From positions 124,001 to 188,000 of the forward strand of contig NZ_QFOB01000004.1 of assembly GCF_003248515.1 (NCBI RefSeq): 64,000 bases of DNA, given 5' to 3'. The notes beneath the pieces were generated by a model. It saw nothing but the letters and a program-made list of their open reading frames with translations, had not been told where the DNA came from and made no database searches. The DNA comes from Sphingomonas sp. (GTDB taxonomy: Bacteria; Pseudomonadota; Alphaproteobacteria; Sphingomonadales; Sphingomonadaceae). This document shows, in pieces, positions 16,405 through 25,563 of this stretch (position 1 is its first letter; each line of letters starts with the position of its first letter). The translations under genes were made by a program, and so were the position numbers.

Positions 16405-18810
16405 TCAGCCGTCCGCCAGCGTATCGCGCGCAGCCTGGCCGAGTTGCTGGACGGAGAAAGGCTTCGACAGGAAGCTCACTCGATCGATCGCGATCGATTT
16501 GCGCAGCTGCTCCTCGGCATAACCGGACATGAAGAGCACCTTCAGATCGGGATAGCTTTCGCGCGCATGGCGCACGAGTGTCGGCCCGTCCATCGCCGGC
16601 ATCACCACGTCGGAAATCAACAGATCGATCGAGACGTCGTCGCGCTCCAGCACCTCCAGCGCTTCCTCGCCATTGCCGGCGACGAGCACCTTATAGCCCT
16701 GCCGCGTCAGCGCGCGCTCGGCCACCGCGCGCACCATCGCCTCATCCTCCACCAGCAGGATCGTGCCCGTGCCCCACAATTCGCCACCCGTATCCACGCG
16801 CACCGGCGCCTGCTCGACCGGCGCGGGCGCCTGGGTGACGGGCAGATAGATGACGAAGCTGGTGCCATGCCCCATTTCCGAATTGGCGAAGATGAAGCCG
16901 TCCGTCTGCTTGACGATGCCGTAGACTGTGGAAAGGCCCAGCCCGGTGCCCTTGCCCACTTCCTTGGTGGTGAAGAAGGGTTCGAAGATCTTGCTGAGAT
17001 TTTCCTGCGGAATGCCCACGCCCGTATCCGAAACCTTGAGCGCGACATATTCGGCGATCGGCATGATATCGCTGCGCATCCTGCGGACCTCAGAGGCGGA
17101 GACCGCATAGGTCTGCAGGGTCAGCCTGCCGCCATCGGGCATGGCATCGCGCGCATTCACGCAGAGATTGACGATCACCTGCTCCAGCTGGCCCGGATCG
17201 GCGCGAATCATTCCCAGATTGCGGCCATGCTTCACCTCCAGCTTGATCGTCTCGCCGATCAGGCGACGGATGAGCTGTGAGATTTCGGAGATGACCTCCG
17301 GCAGCTGCAGCACCTGCGGGCGCAGCGTCTGCTGGCGCGAGAAAGCGAGCAATTGCCGGGTCAGCGCGGCCGCGCGATTGCTGTTGTGCTTGATCTGCTG
17401 GATATCGTCATAATCGATGTCGCCGGGCGTGTGGCGCATCGCCATCAGATCGCAATGGCCGATGATGGCGGTCAATATATTATTGAAATCGTGGGCAACA
17501 CCGCCGGCAAGCTGGCCCACGGCCTGCATCTTCGTGGCCTGCGCGATCTGGCGCTTGAGCGTCGATTGCTCGCTATCGTCCTTCAGGCTCAACAGCACCG
17601 CCGCATCGCCCAGTCCCTTGGCATTGGCGATGGTGAGCGCCACCGGCTCCTCCGACCGGCTCTTGAGCCGCACGGCAAGGTCGCCCGGTAGGGCGCGCCC
17701 GCCCGCGAAGCGGCGCACGGCATCGGAAACGGTGCCCTTGTCTTCCTCGACGACAAGATCGCTGGGATAGACGATCTGATCGCTCTGGCTGATGCCCGCC
17801 GCGCGCGCGAAGGCCTCGTTCAGGAAGAGGAAGCGCCCGTCCCGCTCCACGAGCGCAAGGCCCAGCGGCAGCATGGCGAGCAGGCCGTGGAGATGGTGGG
17901 TCGCGGCGCCCCGCGCGGCGGCCGCGGTGATCGCGTCGGGATCCTCGTCCAGGATCAGGAAAGCGGTCGGCCCCTCCTCATCGCCCCGATCCGGCGTGAG
18001 CGGGATGGGGATGATGCGCAGCGACGGCGCTTCGTCGCCGTCGCGCGCCAGCCGGATCGATCCGTCCGCGTCCGTGCGCAGCAGATCGATCAGCGGCATG
18101 CCGTCCACCAGGCCTCCTTCGTCGCCCAGCGCGCGCCGATGGAATACCTCGTTGGCGGCCAGCAGGATGCCGCTGCCGTCGACGACGACCATCATCACGC
18201 CCGCTTCGCCCAGCCTCTGCCCGCCATGGCCCATCGCCAGCGCGCGCGTGCGATCCAGCGGCGTCTCCGCCTTCACGACGCGGAAGCGCCAGACGATATG
18301 ATCCTCCTGCTGGCCGCAGCGCCGCAGCAAAGCGGAGAAGCGCCGCTGACCGAGCACGAGTTCCGCCACGCGGGCCTCGCCATCGCGCCAGGCCGCACGG
18401 CACGCCTTGGTCAGCAATTCGGGGCCGGGCGCCTCGAAAGGCAGTTCGCGCGGCATCATCAGGTGACCGGCAAGGCCTTCGTAGAGCGGGCTGGCGCATA
18501 CCATCTTGCCGGCGCGGTTGGTGATCGCCACGGCATCCAGCGCATCGATGAAGGCGGCCCGCATCAGGCCCCAGTCGGTAGGGTGGGAAGCGGATCGCCC
18601 GGCTCCCGCCACATCCAGCCGCCAGAGCAAGAAGGCCAGGGCGAAGCCCGCTGCCAGCGCTCCGGCATAGAGCAGGAACTGCATCCCGCCGAGATATTCC
18701 CAGCCGAACAGCAGCGACACGGCCAGCCCGATCACAAGCGCGGCCACGATCGCGATGCCGGGGCGGGAAAGGCGCGGCGCGCGGGGCGCGATCGGGCTCA
18801 GCGATGCCAT
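16405..18810 (-). CDS. cckA: Cell-cycle hybrid histidine kinase CckA
   Basis: 801 residues. Two membrane helices (about 18-36 and 43-63) anchor it in the inner membrane. PAS-like regions cover about 85-410. The HisKA domain has the phospho-His at 440 in GGVAHDFNNIL. The ATPase domain has NLCVNARDAM (N box), DTGVGI (G1) and GTGLGLSTV (G2). The C-terminal receiver (about 684-798) has Asp734 and Lys in LSKPF. This layout and the HDFNN box match CckA, which feeds phosphate through ChpT to CtrA and CpdR and is itself set by c-di-GMP and DivL. It is third in a dapA-smpB-cckA run, 20 bases after smpB. Confidence 0.92.
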   Translation of the reverse strand: MASLSPIAPRAPRLSRPGIAIVAALVIGLAVSLLFGWEYLGGMQFLLYAGALAAGFALAFLLWRLDVAGAGRSASHPTDWGLMRAAFIDALDAVAITNRAGKMVCASPLYEGLAGHLMMPRELPFEAPGPELLTKACRAAWRDGEARVAELVLGQRRFSALLRRCGQQEDHIVWRFRVVKAETPLDRTRALAMGHGGQRLGEAGVMMVVVDGSGILLAANEVFHRRALGDEGGLVDGMPLIDLLRTDADGSIRLARDGDEAPSLRIIPIPLTPDRGDEEGPTAFLILDEDPDAITAAAARGAATHHLHGLLAMLPLGLALVERDGRFLFLNEAFARAAGISQSDQIVYPSDLVVEEDKGTVSDAVRRFAGGRALPGDLAVRLKSRSEEPVALTIANAKGLGDAAVLLSLKDDSEQSTLKRQIAQATKMQAVGQLAGGVAHDFNNILTAIIGHCDLMAMRHTPGDIDYDDIQQIKHNSNRAAALTRQLLAFSRQQTLRPQVLQLPEVISEISQLIRRLIGETIKLEVKHGRNLGMIRADPGQLEQVIVNLCVNARDAMPDGGRLTLQTYAVSASEVRRMRSDIMPIAEYVALKVSDTGVGIPQENLSKIFEPFFTTKEVGKGTGLGLSTVYGIVKQTDGFIFANSEMGHGTSFVIYLPVTQAPAPVEQAPVRVDTGGELWGTGTILLVEDEAMVRAVAERALTRQGYKVLVAGNGEEALEVLERDDVSIDLLISDVVMPAMDGPTLVRHARESYPDLKVLFMSGYAEEQLRKSIAIDRVSFLSKPFSVQQLGQAARDTLADG

Positions 18811-18830
18811 GACCCGATCGACGTCCTTTC

Positions 18831-19313
18831 TCAGCCCCGTTCGCGCATCAGGCGCTGCTGGTCCCGCTTCCAGTCCCGCGCCTTCACCGTCTCGCGCTTG
18901 TCGTGCAATTTCTTGCCCTTGGCGAGGGCCAGTTCCACCTTGGCCCGGCCGCGACCGTTGAAATAGACCGACATGGGGATCAGGGTCATCCCCTCGCGGC
19001 CGATCGATTTCTCCATCTTCTCGATCTGGCGCGCGCGCAGCAGCAATTTGCGCGGCCGCTTGGGCTCATGATTGAAGCGATTGCCGAAATTATATTCGGG
19101 GATGTTGGCGTTGATCAGATTGACCTCGCCATTCTTGATCTCGGCATAGGCTTCCGCGATCGTCCCCTCGCCGAAGCGCAGCGACTTCACCTCGGTTCCG
19201 GTCAGCGCGATGCCGGCCTCGAAAAATTCCTCGAGGAAATATTCGAAGCGCGCGCGCCGATTTTCGGCGACGACCTTCGTCTTTTCGAATTCAGGAGGAT
19301 GGGGGCGGGCCAT
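18831..19313 (-). CDS. smpB: SsrA-binding protein SmpB
   Basis: SmpB, 160 residues, binds tmRNA and places it on stalled ribosomes for trans-translation. Family hallmarks are present: NRRARFEYFLEEFFEAGI near the N-terminus, TGTEVKSLR, NGEVNLINANIPEY, and the basic C-terminal tail (about 135-160) that enters the mRNA channel. It sits 6 bases after dapA and 20 bases before cckA. No ssrA gene is seen in the window. Confidence 0.97.
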   Translation of the reverse strand: MARPHPPEFEKTKVVAENRRARFEYFLEEFFEAGIALTGTEVKSLRFGEGTIAEAYAEIKNGEVNLINANIPEYNFGNRFNHEPKRPRKLLLRARQIEKMEKSIGREGMTLIPMSVYFNGRGRAKVELALAKGKKLHDKRETVKARDWKRDQQRLMRERG

Positions 19314-19319
19314 GAGGGC

Positions 19320-20195
19320 TCAGATCAGCCCCGCATGAGCAAGCGCGGCGTCCACCGCCTTGCGGCTTGCCTCGCCCGGCCATGTCATCGGCAGGCGCAG
19401 CTCCTCGGGAAAGCCCGGACGCACCTTCGTCAGTGCATATTTGGTGGGTCCGGGCGAAGCATCGCTGAACAGCGCGGCGTGGAGCGGGAAGAGACGATCC
19501 TGCAACAGCAGCGCATCGTCCCACCGGCCCTCCGCGCAGGCGGACTGGAAATCGGCGCACAGGCGCGGCGCAACATTGGCCGTCACCGAAATGCAGCCCT
19601 TGCCGCCCATCGCCATGAAGCCCAGCGCCATGTCGTCATTACCGGAAAGCTGGCAGAAATCTGCCCCGCAGGCGAGGCGCTGGGCCGTCACCCGTTCGGC
19701 CTTCCCGCTCGCATCCTTCACACCCACGATCGTCGGAAGCGTGGCGAGCCTGGCCATCGTCTCGACTGAAATATCGGTCACGGTGCGCCCGGGCACGTTA
19801 TAGATGATGATCGGCAGATCGTTATGCGCGGCCAGATAGCGGAAATGCGCCTCGATCCCGTCCTGATTGGGCCGGTTATAATAAGGCAGCACCACCAGCG
19901 CCGCATCGGCACCGGCCGCCTTGGCCCGATCCATGTGCGAAGCCGCGACCGTCGTCTGGTTCGATCCGCAGCCCGCGATCACGGGCACCCGGCCCGCCGC
20001 CTGCTCCACGCAGATCGCCACGACTCGATCATGCTCCTCGATCGACATGGTCGCGCTTTCCCCCGTCGTGCCGCAGGGCACGAGCGCGGAAGAGCCGTTT
20101 TCGATCTGCCAATCGACGAATGAACGAAACGCGGCCTCATCGATCCGCCCTTCGCGGATCGGCGTGACAAGCGCAGGAATCGACCCGCTGAACAT
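19320..20195 (-). CDS. dapA: 4-hydroxy-tetrahydrodipicolinate synthase
   Basis: DapA, 291 residues, condenses pyruvate with aspartate semialdehyde, the first step of the lysine/diaminopimelate branch. The Schiff-base Lys160 is in IVGVKDASG. GTTGES (42-47) binds pyruvate, and the catalytic Tyr132 with Arg137 lies in IYNVPGRT. The ATG at 20195 gives the normal length; an upstream in-frame ATG would overlap the divergent transglycosylase promoter. First gene of the dapA-smpB-cckA operon, with only 35 bases to the divergent gene. Confidence 0.97.
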   Translation of the reverse strand: MFSGSIPALVTPIREGRIDEAAFRSFVDWQIENGSSALVPCGTTGESATMSIEEHDRVVAICVEQAAGRVPVIAGCGSNQTTVAASHMDRAKAAGADAALVVLPYYNRPNQDGIEAHFRYLAAHNDLPIIIYNVPGRTVTDISVETMARLATLPTIVGVKDASGKAERVTAQRLACGADFCQLSGNDDMALGFMAMGGKGCISVTANVAPRLCADFQSACAEGRWDDALLLQDRLFPLHAALFSDASPGPTKYALTKVRPGFPEELRLPMTWPGEASRKAVDAALAHAGLI

Positions 20196-20230
20196 CTGGC
20201 TCCCTTCACCTCGCTGATCGGCTGGCCCAT

Positions 20231-22324
20231 ATGGGGGCAATGGAGCCGAACCGCGACCACCGCTCTCCCGAGCACGATCACTCGCCGCCAGATAGGGATG
20301 TCCGGGGCACCCTGTCCAGCGTGGCGGGCCGCTATCTCGTCCCGTGGGCGCTGCTGGCCTCCGTCGCGACCGCCGCGACGGCGCTGACGATGCAACAGCC
20401 GGTGGTGGCGCCCGAAGGGCTCGGCACGCCCCCGCCCAGGCCCGTTTCGGTCATCCCGCCGCTGCCGGCCGAGAATGATCCCCTGTGGCCGGCGATCAAC
20501 AGCTGGAACACTCTGCGCCAGAGCGATCGCCTGCCCTTCGGCGATTATGCGGCCTTCCTGCTCGCGCATCGCGGCTGGCCGGGTGAAGCGGGCCTGCGCC
20601 GCGCGGCGGAACGGGCGATACAGCCCGACGCGACCGATCCGGCGATGGTCGTCTCCTTCCTCACCGCCTTCCCGCCGCAAACAGGCGCGGGCAAGGCCCG
20701 TCTCGCCGAGGCGCTCGCCGCAACCGGCCGCGCGGCCGAGGCGCAGACCGCCGCCACCGCTGCCTGGGTGAGTGGCGCGCTCTCGCCCGATGACGAGGCG
20801 CGGCTGAGCGCGAAATTCGGTGCGGGCTTCACGCCCGCCGATCAGGACCGACGGATGGAGCGCCTGCTGTGGAGCGGCGCCACATCCAGCGCGCAGCGCC
20901 AGCTCGCGCTGGTGAGCCCGGCACGCCAGCCGCTTTATGGCGCACGCCTGGCCTTCCAGACGCGCGCGGCGAATGCGGATACGGCGGTCTCGGGCGCCGA
21001 TCGCGATCCCGGCTATGCGATCGATCGCGCCAACTGGCTGCGCAACACCGCCCAGAGCCCGACGATGCGCGCCTGGCTCGCGCGCCGCGCAAACTGGGAC
21101 GGCACGCCCTTCGATGCGGAAGTCTATCTGAAGACCCTGCTCACCGCCGCCCAGGGCGCCGCGACCGACAATCAGTCGACGCTCGCCTATGACATAGCGG
21201 GCAACGCCGATGCCGCCTTCGCCACCGGCACGCTCATTCGCGATCGGCCGCTTTCGGAACGCGATCCCTATACCAGCCTGGTCTGGCTGGGCGGGCAGAT
21301 CGCGCTCAAGAAGCTCTCTCGCCCGCGTGACGCCGAGGCGATGTTCATGCGCTACGCCGCCGCCTCGCAGACCCCCGGCAGCCAGGCAAAGGGCGAATAT
21401 TGGGCGGGCCGCGCCGCCGATGCCGCTGGCGACAAGCCGGGCGCGCAGGCCCATTATGCCAATGCCGCGCGCAACGTGGATCAGTTTTACGGCCAGCTTG
21501 CCACGGAACGCCTCGGTCGGCCCATCGCCGTTCCCGCCGATCCGGCGCCGCTGACGGTGGCCGCCACGGCCCGCACCGCCTTCCGCCAGAGCGAGCTGGT
21601 CCGCGCCGCGCGCCTGCTGGGCCAGCAGCGCCGCTGGCAGGATCAGACCCAGTTCGTGCGTGCCATCGCCCAGAATGCGAAGACCGATCAGGATCATGTG
21701 CTGGCGGGCGAATTGGCGCGCGAGATCAGCCGGCCGGATCTGGGCGTGATCGTCAGCCGGGCCGCGCGCGCCTCCGGTTCGCGCGATCCGATCCGCATCG
21801 GCTTCCCGACCATCGCCGTGCCGCCGACGATGGAGAGCCACTGGACGATGATCCACGCCATCTCCCGTCAGGAGAGCCAGTTCGACCGTGAGGCGCTGAG
21901 CGGCGCCAATGCCAAGGGCCTGATGCAGCTGATGAATCCCACGGCGAAGGAGCAGGCCGGGAAGCTCGGCATGCCCTGGGATCCGGGCCGGCTGACCGAG
22001 GATCCCGCTTATAATGTGATGCTGGGATCCAGCTTCTTCGATCGCATGCTGACCTATTATCACGGCAGCTATGTGCTCGCCGTGGCGAGCTACAATGCCG
22101 GCCCCGGCAACGTGAACAAGTTCGTCCGCGCCAATGGCGATCCGCGCCTGCCCGGCGTCGACGTGATCGACTGGATCGAGGCGATCCCGCTCACCGAAAC
22201 GCGCGGCTATGTGCAGAAGGTGCTGGAGAATGCGGTCGTCTACGATCTGTTCAATCCCGAACGCGCCCGCACGCCCGAAAAGGATCGGCTGAGCTATTAT
22301 CTCGGCAAGAAGAGCGCAGGCTAG
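20231..22324 (+). CDS. Soluble-lytic-transglycosylase-type enzyme (Slt70-like)
   Basis: 697 residues. A membrane-anchor or uncleaved signal helix lies at about 34-53. A long helical-repeat region (about 85-530, TPR-like superhelix) forms the Slt ring. The C-terminal domain (about 535-690) is the goose-lysozyme-like catalytic domain with AISRQESQFD (catalytic Glu in RQESQ), GLMQLM and ASYNAGPGNV. Such enzymes cut the glycan strand of peptidoglycan and release 1,6-anhydro-muropeptides. The nearby AmpG-like permease could recycle them. A second Met at codon 4 is also possible. greB starts 2 bases after the stop. Confidence 0.92.
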   Translation: MGAMEPNRDHRSPEHDHSPPDRDVRGTLSSVAGRYLVPWALLASVATAATALTMQQPVVAPEGLGTPPPRPVSVIPPLPAENDPLWPAINSWNTLRQSDRLPFGDYAAFLLAHRGWPGEAGLRRAAERAIQPDATDPAMVVSFLTAFPPQTGAGKARLAEALAATGRAAEAQTAATAAWVSGALSPDDEARLSAKFGAGFTPADQDRRMERLLWSGATSSAQRQLALVSPARQPLYGARLAFQTRAANADTAVSGADRDPGYAIDRANWLRNTAQSPTMRAWLARRANWDGTPFDAEVYLKTLLTAAQGAATDNQSTLAYDIAGNADAAFATGTLIRDRPLSERDPYTSLVWLGGQIALKKLSRPRDAEAMFMRYAAASQTPGSQAKGEYWAGRAADAAGDKPGAQAHYANAARNVDQFYGQLATERLGRPIAVPADPAPLTVAATARTAFRQSELVRAARLLGQQRRWQDQTQFVRAIAQNAKTDQDHVLAGELAREISRPDLGVIVSRAARASGSRDPIRIGFPTIAVPPTMESHWTMIHAISRQESQFDREALSGANAKGLMQLMNPTAKEQAGKLGMPWDPGRLTEDPAYNVMLGSSFFDRMLTYYHGSYVLAVASYNAGPGNVNKFVRANGDPRLPGVDVIDWIEAIPLTETRGYVQKVLENAVVYDLFNPERARTPEKDRLSYYLGKKSAG

Positions 22325-22326
22325 GA

Positions 22327-22806
22327 ATGGCCGACGAAGTGCCGATCACGCCCGCCGGCATGGCGACGCTCAAGGCGCGCTATCACCTGCTCTTCTCGGA
22401 TGAGCGCCCCAAGCTGGTGGAGGTTATTTCCTGGGCCGCGGGCAATGGCGACCGATCGGAGAATGGCGACTATATTTATGGCCGGAAGAAGCTGCGCGAG
22501 ATTGATCGCGAGCTGTCGCATCTCGCGCGGCGCATGAAGGCGGTGCGCGTGATCGATCCCGCCCAGCAGGAAGATCGCGGCCGTGCCTGGTTCGGTGCCA
22601 CCGTCACGATAGCCGACGAAGACGATAATGAGCGCGTGCTGACGCTGGTGGGGGAGGATGAGGCCGATGCCTCCATCGGCCGCATCAGCTGGCGCTCGCC
22701 GCTCGCCCGCGCGCTGCGCGGCGCCGCCATCGGGGATCTGCGCACCGTCCAGCTTCCCGCCGGGGCGAAGGAATATGAGGTGATGGCGATCGCCTATCCG
22801 CGCTGA
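22327..22806 (+). CDS. greB: Transcript cleavage factor GreB
   Basis: 159 residues. The N-terminal coiled coil (about 8-75) has the acidic tip GDRSENGDYIYG, which enters the RNA polymerase secondary channel and stimulates cleavage of backtracked RNA. The C-terminal half is the FKBP-like domain. The YIYGRKKLREIDREL helix and length favour GreB over GreA. It is tightly linked to the transglycosylase gene (2-base gap), so it is probably co-transcribed with it. Confidence 0.92.
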   Translation: MADEVPITPAGMATLKARYHLLFSDERPKLVEVISWAAGNGDRSENGDYIYGRKKLREIDRELSHLARRMKAVRVIDPAQQEDRGRAWFGATVTIADEDDNERVLTLVGEDEADASIGRISWRSPLARALRGAAIGDLRTVQLPAGAKEYEVMAIAYPR

Positions 22807-22845
22807 ACGCGGGCGGGTTCGGCCCGTGCCGCGGGCGGTCGAGGA

Positions 22846-23778
22846 TCAGGCCCCCGGCACGAGGGCCGCCAGCCCCTTTCCACCGATCAATGATGGGCGC
22901 TCGGGCGTCATCGTCGAATGGAGGATCGCCTCGACGATATGCCGCTTGGTATCGTCCGGCTCCTTCATCGTGCCCGCCATCCGGAAAGCCAGGATCGCGG
23001 TGTGGCTCTGCATCTGTAGCCGATAATAGAAGGTCAGCTGGCCGGTGGTGCTGCGATAGACCCACAGGAACAGCGCGGCGATGAATTCCACGATCGCGGC
23101 GCTGCTGAGGATCACCGCCCGGAAATCGGCAGGCGGGCGCTTCAGGCCGAGTTGCTCCACCGGCGCGATGTAGAGCAGGACGCCGGCGAACAGCAGCGCG
23201 AAGCCGAGCCACATCGCGACGACCGCGCTCAAATAGCTGCGCCGCGTCTGCTTGAGGCCGATCGCATAATATTCGTCCAGTTGCGCCCGGCTATAACGCA
23301 GCAGGGGCAGCAGTTCGGCCTGATCGCTGGACGCAAGCTTGTTGATCGCCTCCTGCTCGGTCTGGCGCACGCGCTGACGCACTTTCGTCAGGTCGGTCGC
23401 GTCGTCCACGAAGGTCGCGTCGACGGCGACGCCGGTGAGGTTCGTCGCCCCCAGCGCGATCCCGATCGCCGGATAATAAACGAGGACCAGCCCCACCCAC
23501 GAGAAGAGAAACCGCCAGGGCGCCTTGATGCTCCAGCGCCAGATGACGAGATCCAGCCAGCCGCCGACGATCACCAGCGCGACGACGAGTATCCATGCCA
23601 GCAGAATGACGCCCCACAATCCGGCCAGCATGCCGTTGCTGCGGCGAAGTCGCGGCGTGAGCCAGGTGACGACCTTGTCTCGCAAAGGTTTTCCGGCAGC
23701 CAGTATCGGAAGTACTGATGGCGATGGCGTGGCCACTACATCTTCCGTCGACGACGCAACGGCACCCGTATCCGTCAT
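22846..23778 (-). CDS. Four-helix membrane protein, possible TRADD-N-associated 2TM domain
   Basis: 310 residues from the ATG at 23778, behind GGAGAGGGGAA. Four membrane helices are visible at about 52-72, 91-111, 182-204 and 221-241, with a cytoplasmic-looking helical segment (about 125-180) between pairs. The region about 165-285 (LDEYYAIGLKQTRRSYL, two helices, then TFYYRLQMQSHTAILAFRMA) resembles, from memory, the 'TRADD-N associated 2TM' domain described in bacterial conflict systems. No nuclease, NTPase or toxin partner is adjacent; greB and PPK2 flank it. The family call is tentative; the topology is solid. Function unknown. Confidence 0.7.
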   Translation of the reverse strand: MTDTGAVASSTEDVVATPSPSVLPILAAGKPLRDKVVTWLTPRLRRSNGMLAGLWGVILLAWILVVALVIVGGWLDLVIWRWSIKAPWRFLFSWVGLVLVYYPAIGIALGATNLTGVAVDATFVDDATDLTKVRQRVRQTEQEAINKLASSDQAELLPLLRYSRAQLDEYYAIGLKQTRRSYLSAVVAMWLGFALLFAGVLLYIAPVEQLGLKRPPADFRAVILSSAAIVEFIAALFLWVYRSTTGQLTFYYRLQMQSHTAILAFRMAGTMKEPDDTKRHIVEAILHSTMTPERPSLIGGKGLAALVPGA

Positions 23779-23908
23779 TTCCCCTCTCCCCGGCGGCATC
23801 ATGGTTAATGCTTTCGGGGGAGTCGAGACGTTTCTTCCCGGAACGGACGCCCTCAACTGGGGCACGGCCACCAATGTCAGGATTCAATCGGCGGAAAACT
23901 CAACCATC

Positions 23909-24700
23909 TCAGAGCAATTTCGCAACCTTCATTCCAAGAACTTCCTTGGCCAGAGCCGCAACATCCGGATCCAGGGCCGGAGGCGTCATCGGCACGGCGC
24001 GTTCCAGTTCGTCCGCCACGATGCGGAGCGCCGCGATGCGGGCCGCCTTCTTGTCGTTGCCGTCGATCGCATGCCAGCGCGCGCCGGGCCGATCGGTGCG
24101 CGCGAACATCTCGGCCATGGCGGCCAGATAATCCGGGCGGCGGGCCCGATTGCGGAAATCCTCCTTGCCCGTCTTCCAGCGCTTCCACGGATCACGCACC
24201 CGATCGCGCAGCCTTTTGTCCTGCGTCTTCTGCGTGACATGGACGAACAGCTTCACCAGCGTGATGCCATCCTCGGCCAGTTGATCCTCGAACGCCTCGA
24301 TCTCGCCATAGCCGGCGCGCCATTCCGCCTCGGTGGCATAACCTTCGACCCGCTCCACGAGCACGCGGCCATACCAGCTGCGATCGAAGACCGCGATCTC
24401 GCCGAGATCGGGCAGACGTTCGCGGAAGCGCCAGAGAAAATGATGCGCCTTTTCCTGCGCGGTGGGCGCCGCGATCGGCCACACCTCATAATGGCGCGGA
24501 TCCCATTCGGCGGAAAGGCGCTGGATGATGCCGCCCTTGCCCGCCGCGTCCCACCCCTCGAACATGATCACCGCGCGACGGCGGTGGAGGATATGAGCGA
24601 CAAGGATGCGATCCAGCCGCTGCTGCAGGGCGGCAAGATCGCTCTGATAATGGCCCTTATAGGGGTGGCCGGCCTCATAGTCGGAAAGATCGATCGTCAT
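23909..24700 (-). CDS. Polyphosphate kinase 2 (PPK2)
   Basis: 263 residues from the ATG at 24700. PPK2 is unrelated to PPK1 and moves phosphate between polyphosphate and nucleotides, usually making NTP from NDP. Walker A is GWDAAGKGG (49-57) and the lid/Walker B motif is FDRSWYGR (105-112); both are intact. The single-domain length fits class I. The host also has ppk1 and ppx 8 kb away, so this enzyme probably works in the polyP-using direction. The gene is monocistronic on the minus strand, downstream of the PEP-CTERM protein. Confidence 0.93.
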   Translation of the reverse strand: MTIDLSDYEAGHPYKGHYQSDLAALQQRLDRILVAHILHRRRAVIMFEGWDAAGKGGIIQRLSAEWDPRHYEVWPIAAPTAQEKAHHFLWRFRERLPDLGEIAVFDRSWYGRVLVERVEGYATEAEWRAGYGEIEAFEDQLAEDGITLVKLFVHVTQKTQDKRLRDRVRDPWKRWKTGKEDFRNRARRPDYLAAMAEMFARTDRPGARWHAIDGNDKKAARIAALRIVADELERAVPMTPPALDPDVAALAKEVLGMKVAKLL

Positions 24701-24773
24701 GCTGGCGTAACGAACCTCGGGAGAGAGCGATCCGCGCGGAGCGCGCCCCACGCGAATCTTCTGCCCCCGCTCG

Positions 24774-25502
24774 TCAGGCGAAGTGGACGCCGGTCCGCCG
24801 TTGCCTGCGCATCGCGCCGCCCACCAGGCCGAAGCCACCTATGAACATCGCCCATGTCGCCGGCTCCGGCACGCGCGATACCGGCGTCGAAAGCACGTTG
24901 ATGTTGGATCCGGCAACCTCGCCATTGTCGCCCACCTCGCCGATATAGAGGTAGAGACCGGCGCCCGACGTCAGGCTCGTGAGGTTGAAGGCGACCGAAC
25001 CCATATCGCCAAGGCTGAGAAAGCCGAACGGGATCACGGTGCTGGAAACGCCATCGAACGCACCCAGAGTCGCGACGGCATTGTCGACATTCATGCCGCT
25101 CGCGTCCGTGCCGAACAATTTGGCATCGACAGGCGCCCGCTGGGTGCCGGGCGTGAAGACGACGCCGGAGGTGAAATCGAAGATGTCGAGGCCGACCGCC
25201 GATGCGGCGCAAGACGCCGTCGCACAATTCGTGGTCGAAAGCTTGATCGCATCAAGATCGAAACCCGAAAAAGTGCCGGGCGATCCGCCGAAATTGCCGC
25301 TCGCATCGGAAATCGCGATCGCCGCGAAATCGCCGCTCAGCACACTGAGATCGGCGCGATAAACGGCCGTGCCATTATTGGGCACGGTTCCCGTGAGCCC
25401 GGAAAGTTTGGTGAGTGAAAGCGAAACGGCCGATGCCTGGGTCGCCCCCAGTCCCATGATGCCGACAAGAACAAAAGCGCCGATTTTACGGAAGTTCTTC
25501 AT
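24774..25502 (-). CDS. PEP-CTERM (PEPxxWA) exported protein
   Basis: 242 residues. A Sec signal peptide at 1-25 is cleaved after ASA. The mature part is Ser/Thr/Ala/Gly-rich, beta-type, with a Cys pair (NCATASCA, about 92-98). At the C-terminus is VPEPATWAMFIGGFGLVGGAMRR: the PEP-CTERM motif, a hydrophobic helix and a basic end. Such tails are recognised by exosortase-type enzymes and tie proteins to the cell surface or exopolysaccharide. No exosortase is in the window. The ribosome-binding site is AGGGGG. Specific role unknown. Confidence 0.88.
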   Translation of the reverse strand: MKNFRKIGAFVLVGIMGLGATQASAVSLSLTKLSGLTGTVPNNGTAVYRADLSVLSGDFAAIAISDASGNFGGSPGTFSGFDLDAIKLSTTNCATASCAASAVGLDIFDFTSGVVFTPGTQRAPVDAKLFGTDASGMNVDNAVATLGAFDGVSSTVIPFGFLSLGDMGSVAFNLTSLTSGAGLYLYIGEVGDNGEVAGSNINVLSTPVSRVPEPATWAMFIGGFGLVGGAMRRQRRTGVHFA

Positions 25503-25530
25503 ACAGACCCCCTGCGCAAAAACACCAGAA

Positions 25531-25563
25531 CAAGAAAAGGCGGCGAGAACGACTCGCCGCCTT
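25531..25563 (-). terminator. Intrinsic terminator after aspS
   Basis: AAGGCGGCGAG-aacga-CTCGCCGCCTT is a perfect 11-bp stem. On the aspS strand it is followed by TTTTCTTG, a good intrinsic terminator. It lies only about 30 bases before the ATG of the PEP-CTERM gene on the same strand, so it could equally sit in that gene's leader. Confidence 0.75.

Noticed and set aside
19979..22063. A 694-codon open frame on the minus strand
   Set aside because: Antisense to the lytic transglycosylase gene, whose catalytic motifs are clear. No motifs in this frame.
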